Shown: piece by piece, positions 13,198 through 24,906 of the stretch
How positions within the stretch are numbered: position 1 is the first letter of the stretch
Layout: every line of letters begins with the position of its first letter
The notes under the pieces: model-generated
Databases searched by the model: none
Told to the model about the DNA's origin: nothing
The model's input: only the letters and a program-made list of their open reading frames with translations
NCBI GenBank assembly: GCA_011009095.1
Contig: VTPC01090673.1
Coordinates: forward strand, 27,670 to 91,669
Direction of reading: 5' to 3'
DNA: 64,000 nt
DNA from: Ignelater luminosus
Taxonomy: Eukaryota > Arthropoda > Insecta > Coleoptera > Elateridae
Translations under genes and position numbers: made by a program

Positions 13198-14502
13198 AAG
13201 GGTTTTCCAATAAGAGGTGTTATTTTGAATAGCCCGCTATTTCGGTAGATGTCACTTTTGAAGCTATCATTTTTTGACATTTGACAAGTAGAAACTACGC
13301 CATTAATAAATATGGAACGATACACGCTTCAACAACGCATTGAAATTATTAAAATTCACTATAAAAATGGTGAAAATTTGGCAGAGACGGTTCGTAAAAC
13401 TCGAACATTTTTGGGTCACCGTGAAGCACCTTGTCGGACCGCAATACAGAAATTGGTGAAAAAATTCGAGCTCTTGGGAGAAGTTAGTGATGTGAAGAAT
13501 AAAACCCGTGCACGTCGCTCAAGAACAGCCGAGAATATTGCTGTTGTAGCCGAAAGTGTTAAAGAAAACCCAGGTTTGTCCATTCCTCGTCGTTCTTTGG
13601 AATTAGCCATTCCACAAACGTCATTACACCGTATTTTGCATAAAGATTTGGGTCTTAAGGCTTATAAAGTCCAGTTAACACAAGAACTCAAGCCGGCCGA
13701 TCATCAACAACGTCGTGTCTTTGCTGATTGGGTCGTTGAAATGCATGAAAATGATCCAGAATTCCATCGAAAAATCATCTTGAGTGATGAGGCCCATTTC
13801 CACCTCGGTGGCTTCGTCAACAAGCAAAATTGTCGGATCTGGGGCTCAGAAAATCCAAGAGTTATTGTTGAAAAGTCTCTCTATCCTCAACGTGTGACTG
13901 TTTGGTGCGGTTTATGGTCCGGCGGAGTCATTAGACCTTACTTTTTCGAAAATGAGGCTGGAGCAACAGTTACGGTGACTGGATTGCGCTATCGAGAGAT
14001 GATTAACGATTTTTTATGGCCGGAATTGGATGGTATTGATCTGGACAACGTTTACTTTCAACAAGACGGCGCTACGTGCCACACAAGCAACGAAACCATT
14101 GATCTTTTACGGAAAAAGTTTCCGGACCGTGTTATCTCTCGAAGAGGTGATCACAATTGGCCACCGAGATCTTGTGATTTAACACCTTGCGACTTCTTTC
14201 TTTGGGGCCACGTGAAAGAGAAGGTCTACGCCAACAGCCCAGCGTCGATTCAAGACCTCAAAGATGGAATTCGTGAGGCTATCGAGGACATAGGGCAGCC
14301 ACTTTGCGATTTGGTTATGGAAAATTTCATGAAAAGGATATTGTCCTGTAAGCGTGGTCGTGGTGGTCATTTGCCTGATGTTATTTTCCACTATTAACGG
14401 CATACCTTCCTCTTTATAATGAAATAAACATCCGATCATTTATATTAAAAAATGGCACTTTTCTTTGAATATCAAAATAACACCTCTTATTGGAAAACCC
14501 TT
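13198..14502 (+). mobile_element. Intact DD41D mariner-like transposon, copy 1
   Basis: A 1305-bp element bounded by perfect 31-bp terminal inverted repeats beginning AAGGGTTTTCCAATAAGAGG, with a TA duplication outside each end (13196-13197 and 14503-14504). It holds a single uninterrupted transposase gene, a 114-bp leader and a tail of about 105 bp. The same element, equally long, is at 24907-26211 in the opposite orientation. An exact target duplication, perfect terminal repeats and an open frame indicate a recent insertion. Confidence 0.97.
13312..14397 (+). CDS. Mariner-like transposase, DD41D type
   Basis: A 361-residue transposase that would cut and paste its own element at TA sites. 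An N-terminal helix-turn-helix DNA-binding region covers about residues 1-115, including an HRILHKDLGLKAYK segment that leads into the catalytic domain. The catalytic acids are D159 (LSDEAHFHL), D252 (FQQDGATCH) and D294 (LTPCDFFLWG). 41 residues separate the last two, rather than the 34 of classical mariners, which is the spacing reported for the rosa and Visitor groups of the IS630-Tc1-mariner superfamily. The C-terminus is RGGHLPDVIFHY. The ATG at 13312 is the first in frame and follows a short AT-rich leader. No stop or frameshift interrupts it and all three acids are present, so it may encode active enzyme. The second copy differs at five residues. Confidence 0.96.
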   Translation: MERYTLQQRIEIIKIHYKNGENLAETVRKTRTFLGHREAPCRTAIQKLVKKFELLGEVSDVKNKTRARRSRTAENIAVVAESVKENPGLSIPRRSLELAIPQTSLHRILHKDLGLKAYKVQLTQELKPADHQQRRVFADWVVEMHENDPEFHRKIILSDEAHFHLGGFVNKQNCRIWGSENPRVIVEKSLYPQRVTVWCGLWSGGVIRPYFFENEAGATVTVTGLRYREMINDFLWPELDGIDLDNVYFQQDGATCHTSNETIDLLRKKFPDRVISRRGDHNWPPRSCDLTPCDFFLWGHVKEKVYANSPASIQDLKDGIREAIEDIGQPLCDLVMENFMKRILSCKRGRGGHLPDVIFHY

Positions 14503-17060
14503 TAGTGGATGTATTCTCATGGCTTGCAACTATCAAAAAAACGAAATTTTTATGTTTTTTGGCTCGAATTCACGTGATGGAATTTCTACTTCTAGAAACA
14601 GACTTCTTCATGTTTTGTTTTTTGAATGTGTGTGTTTTCATCTTCTCTTTGGACGATTTAAAGTACTTGGTTATGTATAAATCTGATTTGTTGTAGTATC
14701 AAAAGTCAATGATTATTGCTCTTTTGAAGCTCAGTAATTTTTTTATCTGATTTTTAGGATTCTTGCGTTTTCTCCATATTGCTATTACACATAATAAAAA
14801 TATACTAATCTAAGCGTATGCAGCTCATTTGTAATAACTCATATAAAACAAGAATAAAAAACACTTTGTATTTATACTTTTATTACAATTTCAGTGCTTG
14901 TTTCAGTCTTAATTTAGTGTAGTCATATAAAATTTGACGAGTTATCGCTAATGCTGTGTTAAGTAATTCTAAAAGTTTAAATACTTGCATTCTTTATACA
15001 TTAGTACCTAACAATTACGTAGGTATTAATTACTTTTAGATTGCTCGAATTTCCTAACACACTGTATAAGATAAATACCTAATGGTACAACTTTAACATT
15101 GGCCAATGAAAGTAATTATGACACCACCTATCTCATACATTTTCTCAAAAATTCGAGACAATTTCTAGTAAATTCGGGCATTATTATCAATAATGAAAAT
15201 TTTATTTTCAAGAAAATAATTAAATAAACGGAAGCACATTCACAGAAACAATTAATTTTGTTTTTTATAATCGTGTGGGAAGTCCAAATTAATTATACAT
15301 AAAAGAAGTCATAAATCATTATATAGATGTATTGCAAAATCTCAAATTTTTTGTAAACGAATAAATAATGATCAAAGTAAAAACATGTTTCGGCTTCTAT
15401 AGCAAACGTCTGCATATTTAAATATCAGTTCTACTCAGGTATAGAATTTTACCTGGCAATAAAGTACAAGTCATGCATTACATTTCCCAAATAAGGCAAA
15501 TTAAATTTTGCACTCGGTTAAGTTGTCACGCGAGTTTTCTCTAATCTGATTAATCATCTTTACGATTAATATTACGGTAAGATGACACGTAGGTAGAAGC
15601 ATTGTACTGTACTTTACTCGGTAGGAATTATCTGCTTGTCGACATCATTCCTGTGTGACAATTTTATAAACAAACCGTACCTGCAAATTATAATTTATAA
15701 AGAAGCTTCAGTCAACGTCACTACATACCAGTATTTATCAATAACACAAAACATTGCTCGTTATCTGTTTTAACAGAAAAAAAGTTAACATTTACATTAT
15801 AAATAATAAAACATTGTTTCGAGTTTAAAATAGCTTAATTTATTGTTTAATAATAATTCCATACATATTAAAAAGGCACTTATGGATTTAAATATCTAAA
15901 AATATACATAATTAAATTTTCAAGCAACAAATTGAACACATGGCAAGATAAACTAATACAAACGCCAATCTCGTGTACAATTGTGTTGTTATCGTTTAAG
16001 ATTACATAATTTTACGGCTGGCCTAACGAATATACGTATGGAACTTAGCTAACTATAAACTAAATCATCACATATGTATGCATTATTAAATTATTTATTT
16101 AATTAATATGTATAATCGAAAACTACAAATAGAACTCCTTGTATCATATCTCAAATAAGTAATCATCTGAAAAACCAGACCTATCACAGAGAATTCGTTT
16201 CCGTGCTGCTTTATAATAATTGTATAATGCGTAAATGCTTGTAAATTAAAAATTGACAAAGAAAAAAATAGATAATAACAACTTTAAATGCAGTATAAAC
16301 GTTCAAGGCTCTTTTATTAAACAGGAAATGTTAACAGTTGTCTTATAACAGCCACGAACAACGGTCTCCGAATTAACAACTAATTAATTTAATTAAACAG
16401 ATGATTATACATATTGCTATACATCATTCAATATTAAAATTTGTATTGTAAAAAGAAACCTAAGTATACATAACAGAGCGAAAGATCTAAAACATTGGCA
16501 GTTATTACGAAAACCAGCAACCTAAGAACACCTTTCAATTTTCAGTTTCAGAACAGAATATATTATAGTATCCTTTACAATAATTATGCATACGCATATG
16601 CAACAGTAAAACAAAAACATCATGGAATGAACGAATAATTATAAAATTGAGCTTGGTAAATACAATTAAAATAAGCAAAAATAATTTATCACAGCCAGAC
16701 CCTTTATAATAGGCGGCCGCGTGTCTTTCTAATTTTAAACAGTCTTTTTTCTGTCATCACAGAATAATAATAACATTGGTCCCTTACAACACTTATGCAG
16801 TATTGGAATGGCATTATTGAGAGCACTAATCTTAAAAAAAAGACCTTGGTCGCCCGATGCAGGTAAATCAATAGCAAAAATTTTGCGGTCCTTTGTCAAT
16901 TGTCACACATCCAACCTGCGTGCCCGAGGGCTTTAAAAATGTTTTGAGTTCGTTCGAAATCGATATTAATTATTACTTTTTAAAGGCACGCGTTATTTAT
17001 TCGTTTATTGTCGATATGCATTTTATTATTGTAATATTCGAATAAGCTAAGTCCGAGTTA
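14503..17060. other. AT-rich DNA between transposon and inx2
   Basis: No gene was found. The part nearest inx2 (about 16700-17060) is less AT-rich, contains a GCGGCCGC octamer near 16714, and may include the inx2 3' untranslated region. Confidence 0.4.
16996..17009 (-). promoter_or_regulatory. Candidate polyadenylation signals of inx2
   Basis: Two AATAAA hexamers on the minus strand (plus-strand TTTATT at 16996-17001 and 17004-17009) lie 50-65 bases past the inx2 stop codon. They would give an unusually short 3' untranslated region, and further AATAAA sites exist downstream in this AT-rich DNA, so use of these two is only possible. Confidence 0.35.
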
Positions 17061-18140
17061 TTAAACGGTTTCCTTTCCTTCTAACTTCTTCGCTAAATCT
17101 GATATAACTTCCTTGTAGATGAGAGGATCTATATTTTTACCAAGCTGGTAAAGTATGAACCAATCTCCAATTTGGCACTTACGAGCGATCGTCTCGATAT
17201 TCTCATGAGACGCGAGACGAGAACGGGCACGTAATAAATACAACCTAAGCTTAGGACCAACGACCACTGCAGCACGATACAAAAGAGAAATTCCCGACAA
17301 AACACTAAGAACTATAAACCAGAACCACAAAAACACGTAAATTTTTTCATTTACGATATTTAAAGGAAGCACACACAAACCATCGAACTTCTGCACCGAA
17401 CCAGAAGGACCGTATTTGTGGAATGTACATTTGGTTACTTTTGGAAACACCCTCGCCATAGGATCTTCTCGTTCTTCAGGTTCCATCTCGGTAAAGCGTA
17501 ACACATCGCTACCATAAGTACTAAATTCACCATCCAAGAAGAAATCCATAAAGAAAATCTGTCCGACTACATTGATAAAGTTGAGTATTTCGCAAATGAA
17601 AAAGCGAAAAGCGTAGAAATTCTGCATATGCAAATTGGTGGTGAAATAATCAACCAAGAGCTTCTTGCGGTCTTGTTTACAATCTTCATTGACAATAGGA
17701 ACATTAAGGTCAAGCACAAGCATCTTAATTCGCCCACCTTCCCATGTTTTCCACAGGTAACGTGGTATATAAAAAAGCATAGCTTGGAAGAATAGGGTGA
17801 AACAGACCCACTGATAGTATTTATGATACTTTACTTCATCTTTTCCATCCACATGGCTAGCTACTCCAGGTTGCACGAGATCCTGACCAACGCGGCCCGT
17901 TAACCTGTTGGGAATGGTGAAGGTCGAGTAAATCCAGCAGTAAGTGTCCATAACATTCAAGGGAATCTCGTCCACAATGCAATCAATGGGATCACCAATA
18001 TACTGTCTGCTGGTCACCAATAACGAAAAAGCGACTAGGATAATGACCGTGGCTTTGTAATGTAATCGAAAAATGTTATTATCGATACATACTGAATCGA
18101 TTTTAAGCAGCACCTTAACGGAGCCGAAGACATCAAACAT
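17061..18140 (-). CDS. inx2: Innexin 2, gap-junction channel subunit
   Basis: A 359-residue innexin, a four-pass plasma-membrane protein that assembles into hemichannels and intercellular gap junctions in arthropods. The start MFDVFGSV and the block DNNIFRLHYKATVI are hallmarks of insect Inx2. TM1 is at about residues 29-45. The first extracellular loop has two Cys (C54, C68). The innexin signature YYQWV is at 108-112 and opens TM2, and EGGR follows at 134-137. TM3 is about 176-200. The second extracellular loop has C238 and C256 around TFHKYGPSGSVQ. TM4 is about 268-288, and the cytoplasmic tail contains GDWFILYQLGKNIDPLIYKE. Length and all four loop cysteines are as expected. The coding region is intronless here; upstream non-coding exons cannot be excluded. 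The start is the only Met giving the conserved N-terminus. Confidence 0.98.
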   Translation of the reverse strand: MFDVFGSVKVLLKIDSVCIDNNIFRLHYKATVIILVAFSLLVTSRQYIGDPIDCIVDEIPLNVMDTYCWIYSTFTIPNRLTGRVGQDLVQPGVASHVDGKDEVKYHKYYQWVCFTLFFQAMLFYIPRYLWKTWEGGRIKMLVLDLNVPIVNEDCKQDRKKLLVDYFTTNLHMQNFYAFRFFICEILNFINVVGQIFFMDFFLDGEFSTYGSDVLRFTEMEPEEREDPMARVFPKVTKCTFHKYGPSGSVQKFDGLCVLPLNIVNEKIYVFLWFWFIVLSVLSGISLLYRAAVVVGPKLRLYLLRARSRLASHENIETIARKCQIGDWFILYQLGKNIDPLIYKEVISDLAKKLEGKETV

Positions 18141-18500
18141 CTTGACGTGTTGTAAAAATCACTTTGCACTAACAATCAATGTCCACAAAAATAAACACTA
18201 ATTATTAGATAATTATTTCGTGCGCTTTTTAGGTCCTAATTTCTCGTAGCATGTATTTAACTCTACACTGCAAGTAAACTACAGAATATTCGAGCGCACT
18301 AACCGTATCGTAGTGGGGGAACACGGGAGTTCGACCGCTTGGTAGGGAGACGACAGTCAACTATTGGACCCCCTCTCGATAGCCTCTATACAAGCCTCTA
18401 TGGAAAACAGTTTAGAGACCTCTTTATGCCACCGCACGGATTCTGGTGCATACTGTCGAGGGAAGATAAATATACACGGTTGTCATCCCCTATTCTTTAA
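18141..18500 (-). promoter_or_regulatory. Likely inx2 upstream / 5' UTR region
   Basis: The sequence directly upstream of the inx2 start is unusually GC-rich for this window at about 18296-18480. It contains a TATA-like word on the minus strand (GTATATTTAT, 18466-18475) and a CAGT initiator-like word about 20 bases downstream, which is closer than the usual TATA-to-start distance. I therefore mark the block as a probable promoter or first-exon region without assigning a transcription start. Confidence 0.3.
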
Positions 18501-21500
18501 CAATTCGAACCCTTAGATTATAGAAAGCTTTTTACTTCCATTCATTACACTACAAAAATGTTTATAATGCATCTAGTTTTTAAATTGGTAGATAATTTGA
18601 AAACAAATTCTGTTTATCTTAGGATGAAATTAAAAAAATCACAATTATGATAGTAATATAAACCACGATTAGATCTCTAATTTAGAAAAATAATTAGAAA
18701 TAAATTTAATTTTTTTATATATTTGCGTTTGGAAATTTGTTCAATGGAGTTTTGAACATGATGCGAATATTTAAAATTTAAATTGCCGCAGCACAGTTGA
18801 TGGAATTTATTATTTATTTATGTTCAATACATTTGAAAAACTAATTATATTGCAGTTGCTATGTACTTACGATTTCTGAACTTTTTATGTTTGTAAAAAA
18901 AAGATAATTAAAAAGACTATCAGTGAAAAGATTACTACGATAGAATACGAGAATTAGACGTTTGTTTAACAAATGAGTACGTTTGCTTAATTTGCCAAAA
19001 TTAAAAATTCATTAATTAAAATGCCGACTATTTCAAGCTTAAAATCAAAACAGTAGCGAAAATATTTTAAAAGGATCAGAAGTAGCAAAAATTCTTCGTT
19101 AATCAAGAGGTGGTATTCATTTAGTAAATTCTTGCAAAAAATGTGTTGCAAGAAAACAGAAAAGGTAGACCTTGAAGGTAGCCCATAGTTATAATGTCCA
19201 GTGTGTTGGTTGTTGTAAAGTAACCCTGCAGGAATGCAGTCCGATCAATCCGGGTAGCGCTTTGTCCGTTGAAATGTTGAGTCATCGGGTACATTGTCGG
19301 AGGTATAAGAAGGCATTCCTTCGACAATCCAAAGATGCAGACACGAACTGAAAACTTCACCTCTTTCTTCTTCTTTTGGTTCATTCTCACGCCTGTATCG
19401 ATGCAAGTGGGATGTTTCATTTTACAATCTATTTAGCTTTAAAAACTTCAATAGATAAAAGAAAATAAAGATGTCAAGGCATTCACTTGATCTTTGATCA
19501 AATTGATCGATTGATCCACTTGTTTGTTGTGATTAACTTGATATCGTAAAATTAATTATTTTTGTTGAAATAATAACGTCAAGGTGACCACCTTTTATAG
19601 TCTATAAATTGAGTTATTAATCTTTAAAATGCATCTTTTGAATAGAACAGGAAGTATTTAAAAAGCACTTTTAAACATACAATAGATGCAACCACAATCT
19701 TCAAATGAAACTCTAAGTTCAATACGAAGTGAAAAGCCTAATTGACTTACGAGGTGAATAAAGTTTAATACAGTAAATATAATTCTCAGTTTTCGAAGTA
19801 AAAGGGGGTTAATGACTTACTATAGAATAGGTATCTTTAAACCTTAACAATGGTAAATCCTACTTTATGTACGCAATAAAAATGATGAAAACAACACATT
19901 TAGAATATGTGTAGATTTTTAGGTGTATTTACATACTATGAATATGTATATTGTGAGGAAGTAGTATTATATAGTGTGTTTTAAAAACAGCGCCTGTGTC
20001 ATCTTTTGTTATTAGAGTATTATAAAAGATGACAATGAAAAAATTATAGGCCTACGTATGTATATCCGTAATTATCCTGCTGTATGTTAACAGGATTATG
20101 GAGTTTAGCTCGTTTTTTTGGAATTTAAATATCTAAGAAAGAGTTCACTTCGTTATTTGTATTTGATTTTAACTAAACCAGAAATAGTAGAATAGTATAA
20201 TAGTATGACAGTAAAGATGTCTTACAACAGCACTGTTGTGAAATAACTAAACGTGTGTAATATGATAAGAATTTACTCTGCATAAATCTTTTTAGTAAAG
20301 AAGGTCATATCAAGATCTTCAGATATCCCTAGCACAAAATCAGTTTCTGGAATTTCAAAGATCGAACTACATTTTTGACAACTTCCATACGATTTTCTAA
20401 AAACCTTTGCTTGATACGCCCAGTCAAACCGTAAATAAAAAGCTCAAATAGTTCTCAAGAAGATACAACCTTTTATAATATTCAAACCCACAGCTACGAG
20501 AAAAAAGTTCAATCAATATTCAAAATTATGATATTTTTGGAACGCTTATAAATGAACGTTTCTATTGCTATCGATTGTTGCTACATTTAAAAAAACCATC
20601 AGCAGCGGGACAAAGACTCATTAATCAATGCATGATCTCTTGAAAATAATTTTCTTTTGTAATACCAAGGTTGTTGTTTAAGAACTAGATTTAGCTTTAC
20701 TACTGAATGCTGCTGTTGTCCAACGATGAATAATAGAAAACAATTTTAAATTTTTTAGTTATAAATCCAAGGAATCAATGTACCGACAGACAATAACATT
20801 ATAGCCGTTCAATGTTTATTTCTTTAGGTTGTCTTTTACTGTTTGGATGATGATGGAAGGAAAAGTTCAAGTTGATTAACCAAATGTGTCAAAACATGTA
20901 CACAGTTATGGTACCAAATTCATTTCCTAGAACATTCTTCTTGAACGACAGTACTACAAGGCACAACTATGTAAACAATTTTCACCATTACTATGGAAGC
21001 TACTTCTTGTGTCTCTGCTCTAGACATTTTTATAAAGAGTAGTGGCATTAAAAATAGGGTTATACTAGGTTTCTAGTACAGCGAAAGTTTGGAAAGTAAG
21101 CAGTAATCGACATTTAGCGAAAAGAATTATAAAAATGTTTCCACTCGATGCGATAAAAAATTGCATTCCAGCCAAGTCGTTTTTGATAAATTTGACATTT
21201 GTAACAGATAGAATGGTCTGTGTATTTACGTATATTCATAAAGGGTTCCAATACAGTTGTTCATTTTTGTGAGTCTTGATCTCGACCCCTCTACGCCCAT
21301 ATCTTCCAAGTTACCGAATATAAAATTCGAAGAAAAACCATACGAATAACATCTGATGGTAGTGCTGTCATATCAGAACTAGTTGATCAGTACTTCCAAG
21401 CAACGAACTCAACATATCTCCTAATTAAGATCCAAACATTGAAACAACATATTGTTAGTAAACAAGTGTAGTTTCTAATTCCTAGATAAAAACCTAAAAT

Positions 21501-22600
21501 AGCAATTTCAGATAGCGATTCTACATATTATTTCTATAGGACACTGTCGAAAGGAGGAAGTACGATAGGTTCGACATGTTCTCATTTTAGAGAAATGGAC
21601 TGGAAGAAAAATAGAAGATATCAATAGATCTGCAAAAGGCACACAAAGGTGCTATATCTTGTAATCTCTACTCGCCTACTTTACAATTTTAGCCTTTTGG
21701 ATCAAAAAAACCATCTTTGAGTGCAGTATGCCAAGATGCTATCGAATGTACCGTCAAATATTGTAGAGCAAAAGAAGGATAGTAATTGTTAGTTTAGATT
21801 CTCATATACAACCAACTAACGGCAAAATGTTGAGTTTCTTTCAATTTTTGAATTTTATATACCTTTTTGATATTACAATCCTTGAAATATTAATTATATG
21901 TACGGTTCATTCGATTTAAACTCATCAAACCATAGAAACTTCATAGGTCTCCATGTCATAATTCTTAATCAACTTAAATTTTGGTTAATGTTAATGTTAA
22001 TAACCAAGATATATTTGTTCCAATTTAGGAATATAGCACTTGATGTAAAATAGAAGGTATACATGTGAATTATTAGAATAGCAATTTCTTGAGCTTTTCT
22101 TTTTGAACAAAAACCAAAACTTAATTCTAAATTAGTATTTTATCACCATACAGACAATTAGAGATTTATTCCATCACATACCAATTTTATTGTAACAATA
22201 TCTTGTTTGTATTTTTAGTATTTCATATACTAGGTTATGGTACGAGTATGATGTCTAAATTCTGCTAAAATTGAGTATCATCATGTGTGACACTTATAGC
22301 AACGACCGCATCGATTCTTCTTCAGTCAAGATGATTCACACTTTCATACTTTCAATAAAGTAACATCTGTAAGGATCCTGTTCTCTTCTAAGGCTGACGA
22401 TGAACTTTCTAGGAATCTAGGATGCGTTCCGAACAATTTCAAACATTTTCATTTCGTACCTTGGTAGAGCAGAGTCTTGTTAAAGCAAAATCAACTTCTA
22501 CCTTTCAGTTTTAGCTGGAAGAGACTTATGAAAAGTCTACCCATTTTATTTTGACTCGAGAATGTATAAAACTTGTAATAGTCAACTTTAGAAATCTGTA
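18501..22600. other. Anonymous AT-rich DNA
   Basis: No supportable gene in about 4.1 kb. The minus-strand open frame at 19121-19420 sits in a somewhat GC-richer patch but shows no motif, signal peptide or splice context I can name. Confidence 0.4.
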
Positions 22601-22623
22601 TGCTGTGGGACACACTGTATACA
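22601..22623. repeat. Solo Tc1/mariner-like terminal repeat
   Basis: On the minus strand the sequence reads TATACAGTGTGTCCCACAGC. It closely resembles the common insect mariner/Tc1 end TACAGGGTGTCCCA that follows a TA target. No partner end was found nearby, so it is probably one eroded end of an old element. Confidence 0.4.
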
Positions 22624-24904
22624 AGAATAACATACACATAGTATGTAATGTAAAATTAAAAAAAACAAACATACATAATGTTACTGTAGTGTAGCATTAT
22701 CGTAATTATCAATAGTTTACTAATTACTAGTTACGCAATACCCCTCCTAATTCAATTGAAAACTTCTACATCTTTCTTAAATAAAAACGATGTTGATCAA
22801 TATAATTTTAGATACATCCTTGAAATACATCTTCTTTTTTAGTAACTGTCCTAAATCAATTCTATAGGTTTTTCCAGGGCGCAACATACTGCACAACTTT
22901 ATTTAAAAGATCAACGCTGGGAATCTTATTTACATCACACAAACGACCAAATATGTAAACCAGATGTAATTTAATTATTACACTCCATTTTACTTTTACA
23001 TGCATAAATGTAATGCTTTCGTGAAGCTTGAATGTACAATTATAACACAAACAATTAATATAGACTATAGTAGTATGTATAAGTTACTAACCAATTAGTA
23101 ATTAGCAAGTCAGATTTATAATAAAAAGGAGCAATAAACTAAAAGTTTGTTTATTATTTTCGGCTTTGTAGACATCATAAGAAGTGCAATAAACTGTATC
23201 TATTTTTATAACTTTTGTGAATTCCCCGTTTCTTAATTATTTTAAAACACGACAAAATAATTCTTGTCTAAGCCTTATCATCAGTTTATAGCAAGGAAGT
23301 GTTTCCGCAATGAACGGAAGATGTTAAATATTATTATCTTATTTTCCTAGAGTTTACTTCATTTATCATTTTTTATGTCGTAAGCGGTATACAAGGAATA
23401 TAAAAAAGTTTTAAGATCACGAATTCTGGAAACATAAAAGTGTTATAATCAGAAATATTTAACCAGTTATCAGTAAAATATATGACCTGCTTAGAACCTT
23501 TTGACGTAATTAATTTGTACTTTAGGTTACTTTCAATTAAATGTTTGTTTAATGATAATGACATTTTTACACAATAATAATCGCTTTGGAATTATTCTAC
23601 TAATTGTCATTGTAAAGAGAATCGATTATTTGTATAACATGGGAATTTATGTATTTGTGTTTTATAAATTATGCATTTCTAATAAATACTATTATTTATG
23701 TTTATATCATATTATTATATGGAAAGTTTTAAGCAATGATATTTTACTTAAACTGAATAAGTAAAATATGTCTTCCAGCTAAACTTTCCATACCGTTAGA
23801 TATAGTTTTGATATAAATAATTAATAAGAGTAAATAAAGATTAAAAAGAGTTGAAAACAGCGGTGTTATTCCACTAAATATGATACAAAAATTCAGTATC
23901 TTCACCTTAGATCTTTGTTTTATCTTTCTTTGTGTTTCAAGAAATCACCTGTTAGTAATTTTCTGCAAACATTAATTCAGAACTTCCTTTGAATTAAAAA
24001 TTAAAACTACAATAAATGTATTTTTAATTTTTTAAATGTCCTGTAAAAAATACACTCCCGTTTGTATTCATGTAATATACATACCACACAAAATGGTTAA
24101 AAATTTAAATACAAACAATCAAAAAATAAACAGACCGCGAAATGTATTCAGTTACGTTGAGATAATCCAACAGGTAAGTGACTACATAATAGTAATTGGT
24201 CATGTAATCCTACTGTATAGCTAATTACAATTCTTGAGGGCTCTTTGATTGCGTACAAATATAATTATATACAGTACAGCAAAGCTAAAAATGCAACAAT
24301 TATTGCAATAAAGATTATTAAGCTTATTTACTGAGTAAGTTTTAAATGTTTTGTTAAAAATAACTGTAAACATCATTAGAATTTTAAAATTTCTTTGTGC
24401 GAACTTGAAAAGGTTAGCTGACATCATTTAGTTAAGTCGTTTTTGAAGGATTACCTTAAATAAAGAAAACAATTCCAAATTTCGTCGGGGAGTCGTATTG
24501 TCCACGCTTGAACTAGGAGTATATTGTAGGTTAGACATTTTTACCTGAAAAGATTAACTTTCAAATTTACTGCAGCTATTGTATTTAAAAATAGACTGCT
24601 AATAACAGCAATAATTGTTTGAAATGAAATAGGTACGAAGTAATTTCTGTATAATGTGAATTTCTAGAAAGCTTTGTCATCATAATCCTTTCTAGGAATT
24701 GTTGAATTGGCACCGTAAATTATTTTTTCCGTTTAAACTAATGTCTGGACGTTTACAAAAAGTCATAAATTTAACAGTTTTGGAAAATTTTTGAAATTTC
24801 AATGTTCAAATCTAACTTCTTTTTACTCTTGAAGGTATTATAACAATACAGTGCAGTTTTTAAATAATAACTTGTTTTCTTATTTCAATTAATATGATGG
24901 GATA
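22624..24904. other. Anonymous AT-rich DNA
   Basis: No gene supported. The short open frames are AT-driven and rich in Ile, Tyr, Asn and Lys. Confidence 0.4.
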
Positions 24905-24906
24905 TA

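Noticed and set aside
16711-16722. GCGGCCGC octamer as a sign of a cloning vector
   Set aside because: The surrounding sequence is ordinary insect-like AT-rich DNA with no vector features.
19121-19420. 99-codon minus-strand frame in a GC-richer patch
   Set aside because: No recognisable domain, signal peptide or neighbouring exon.
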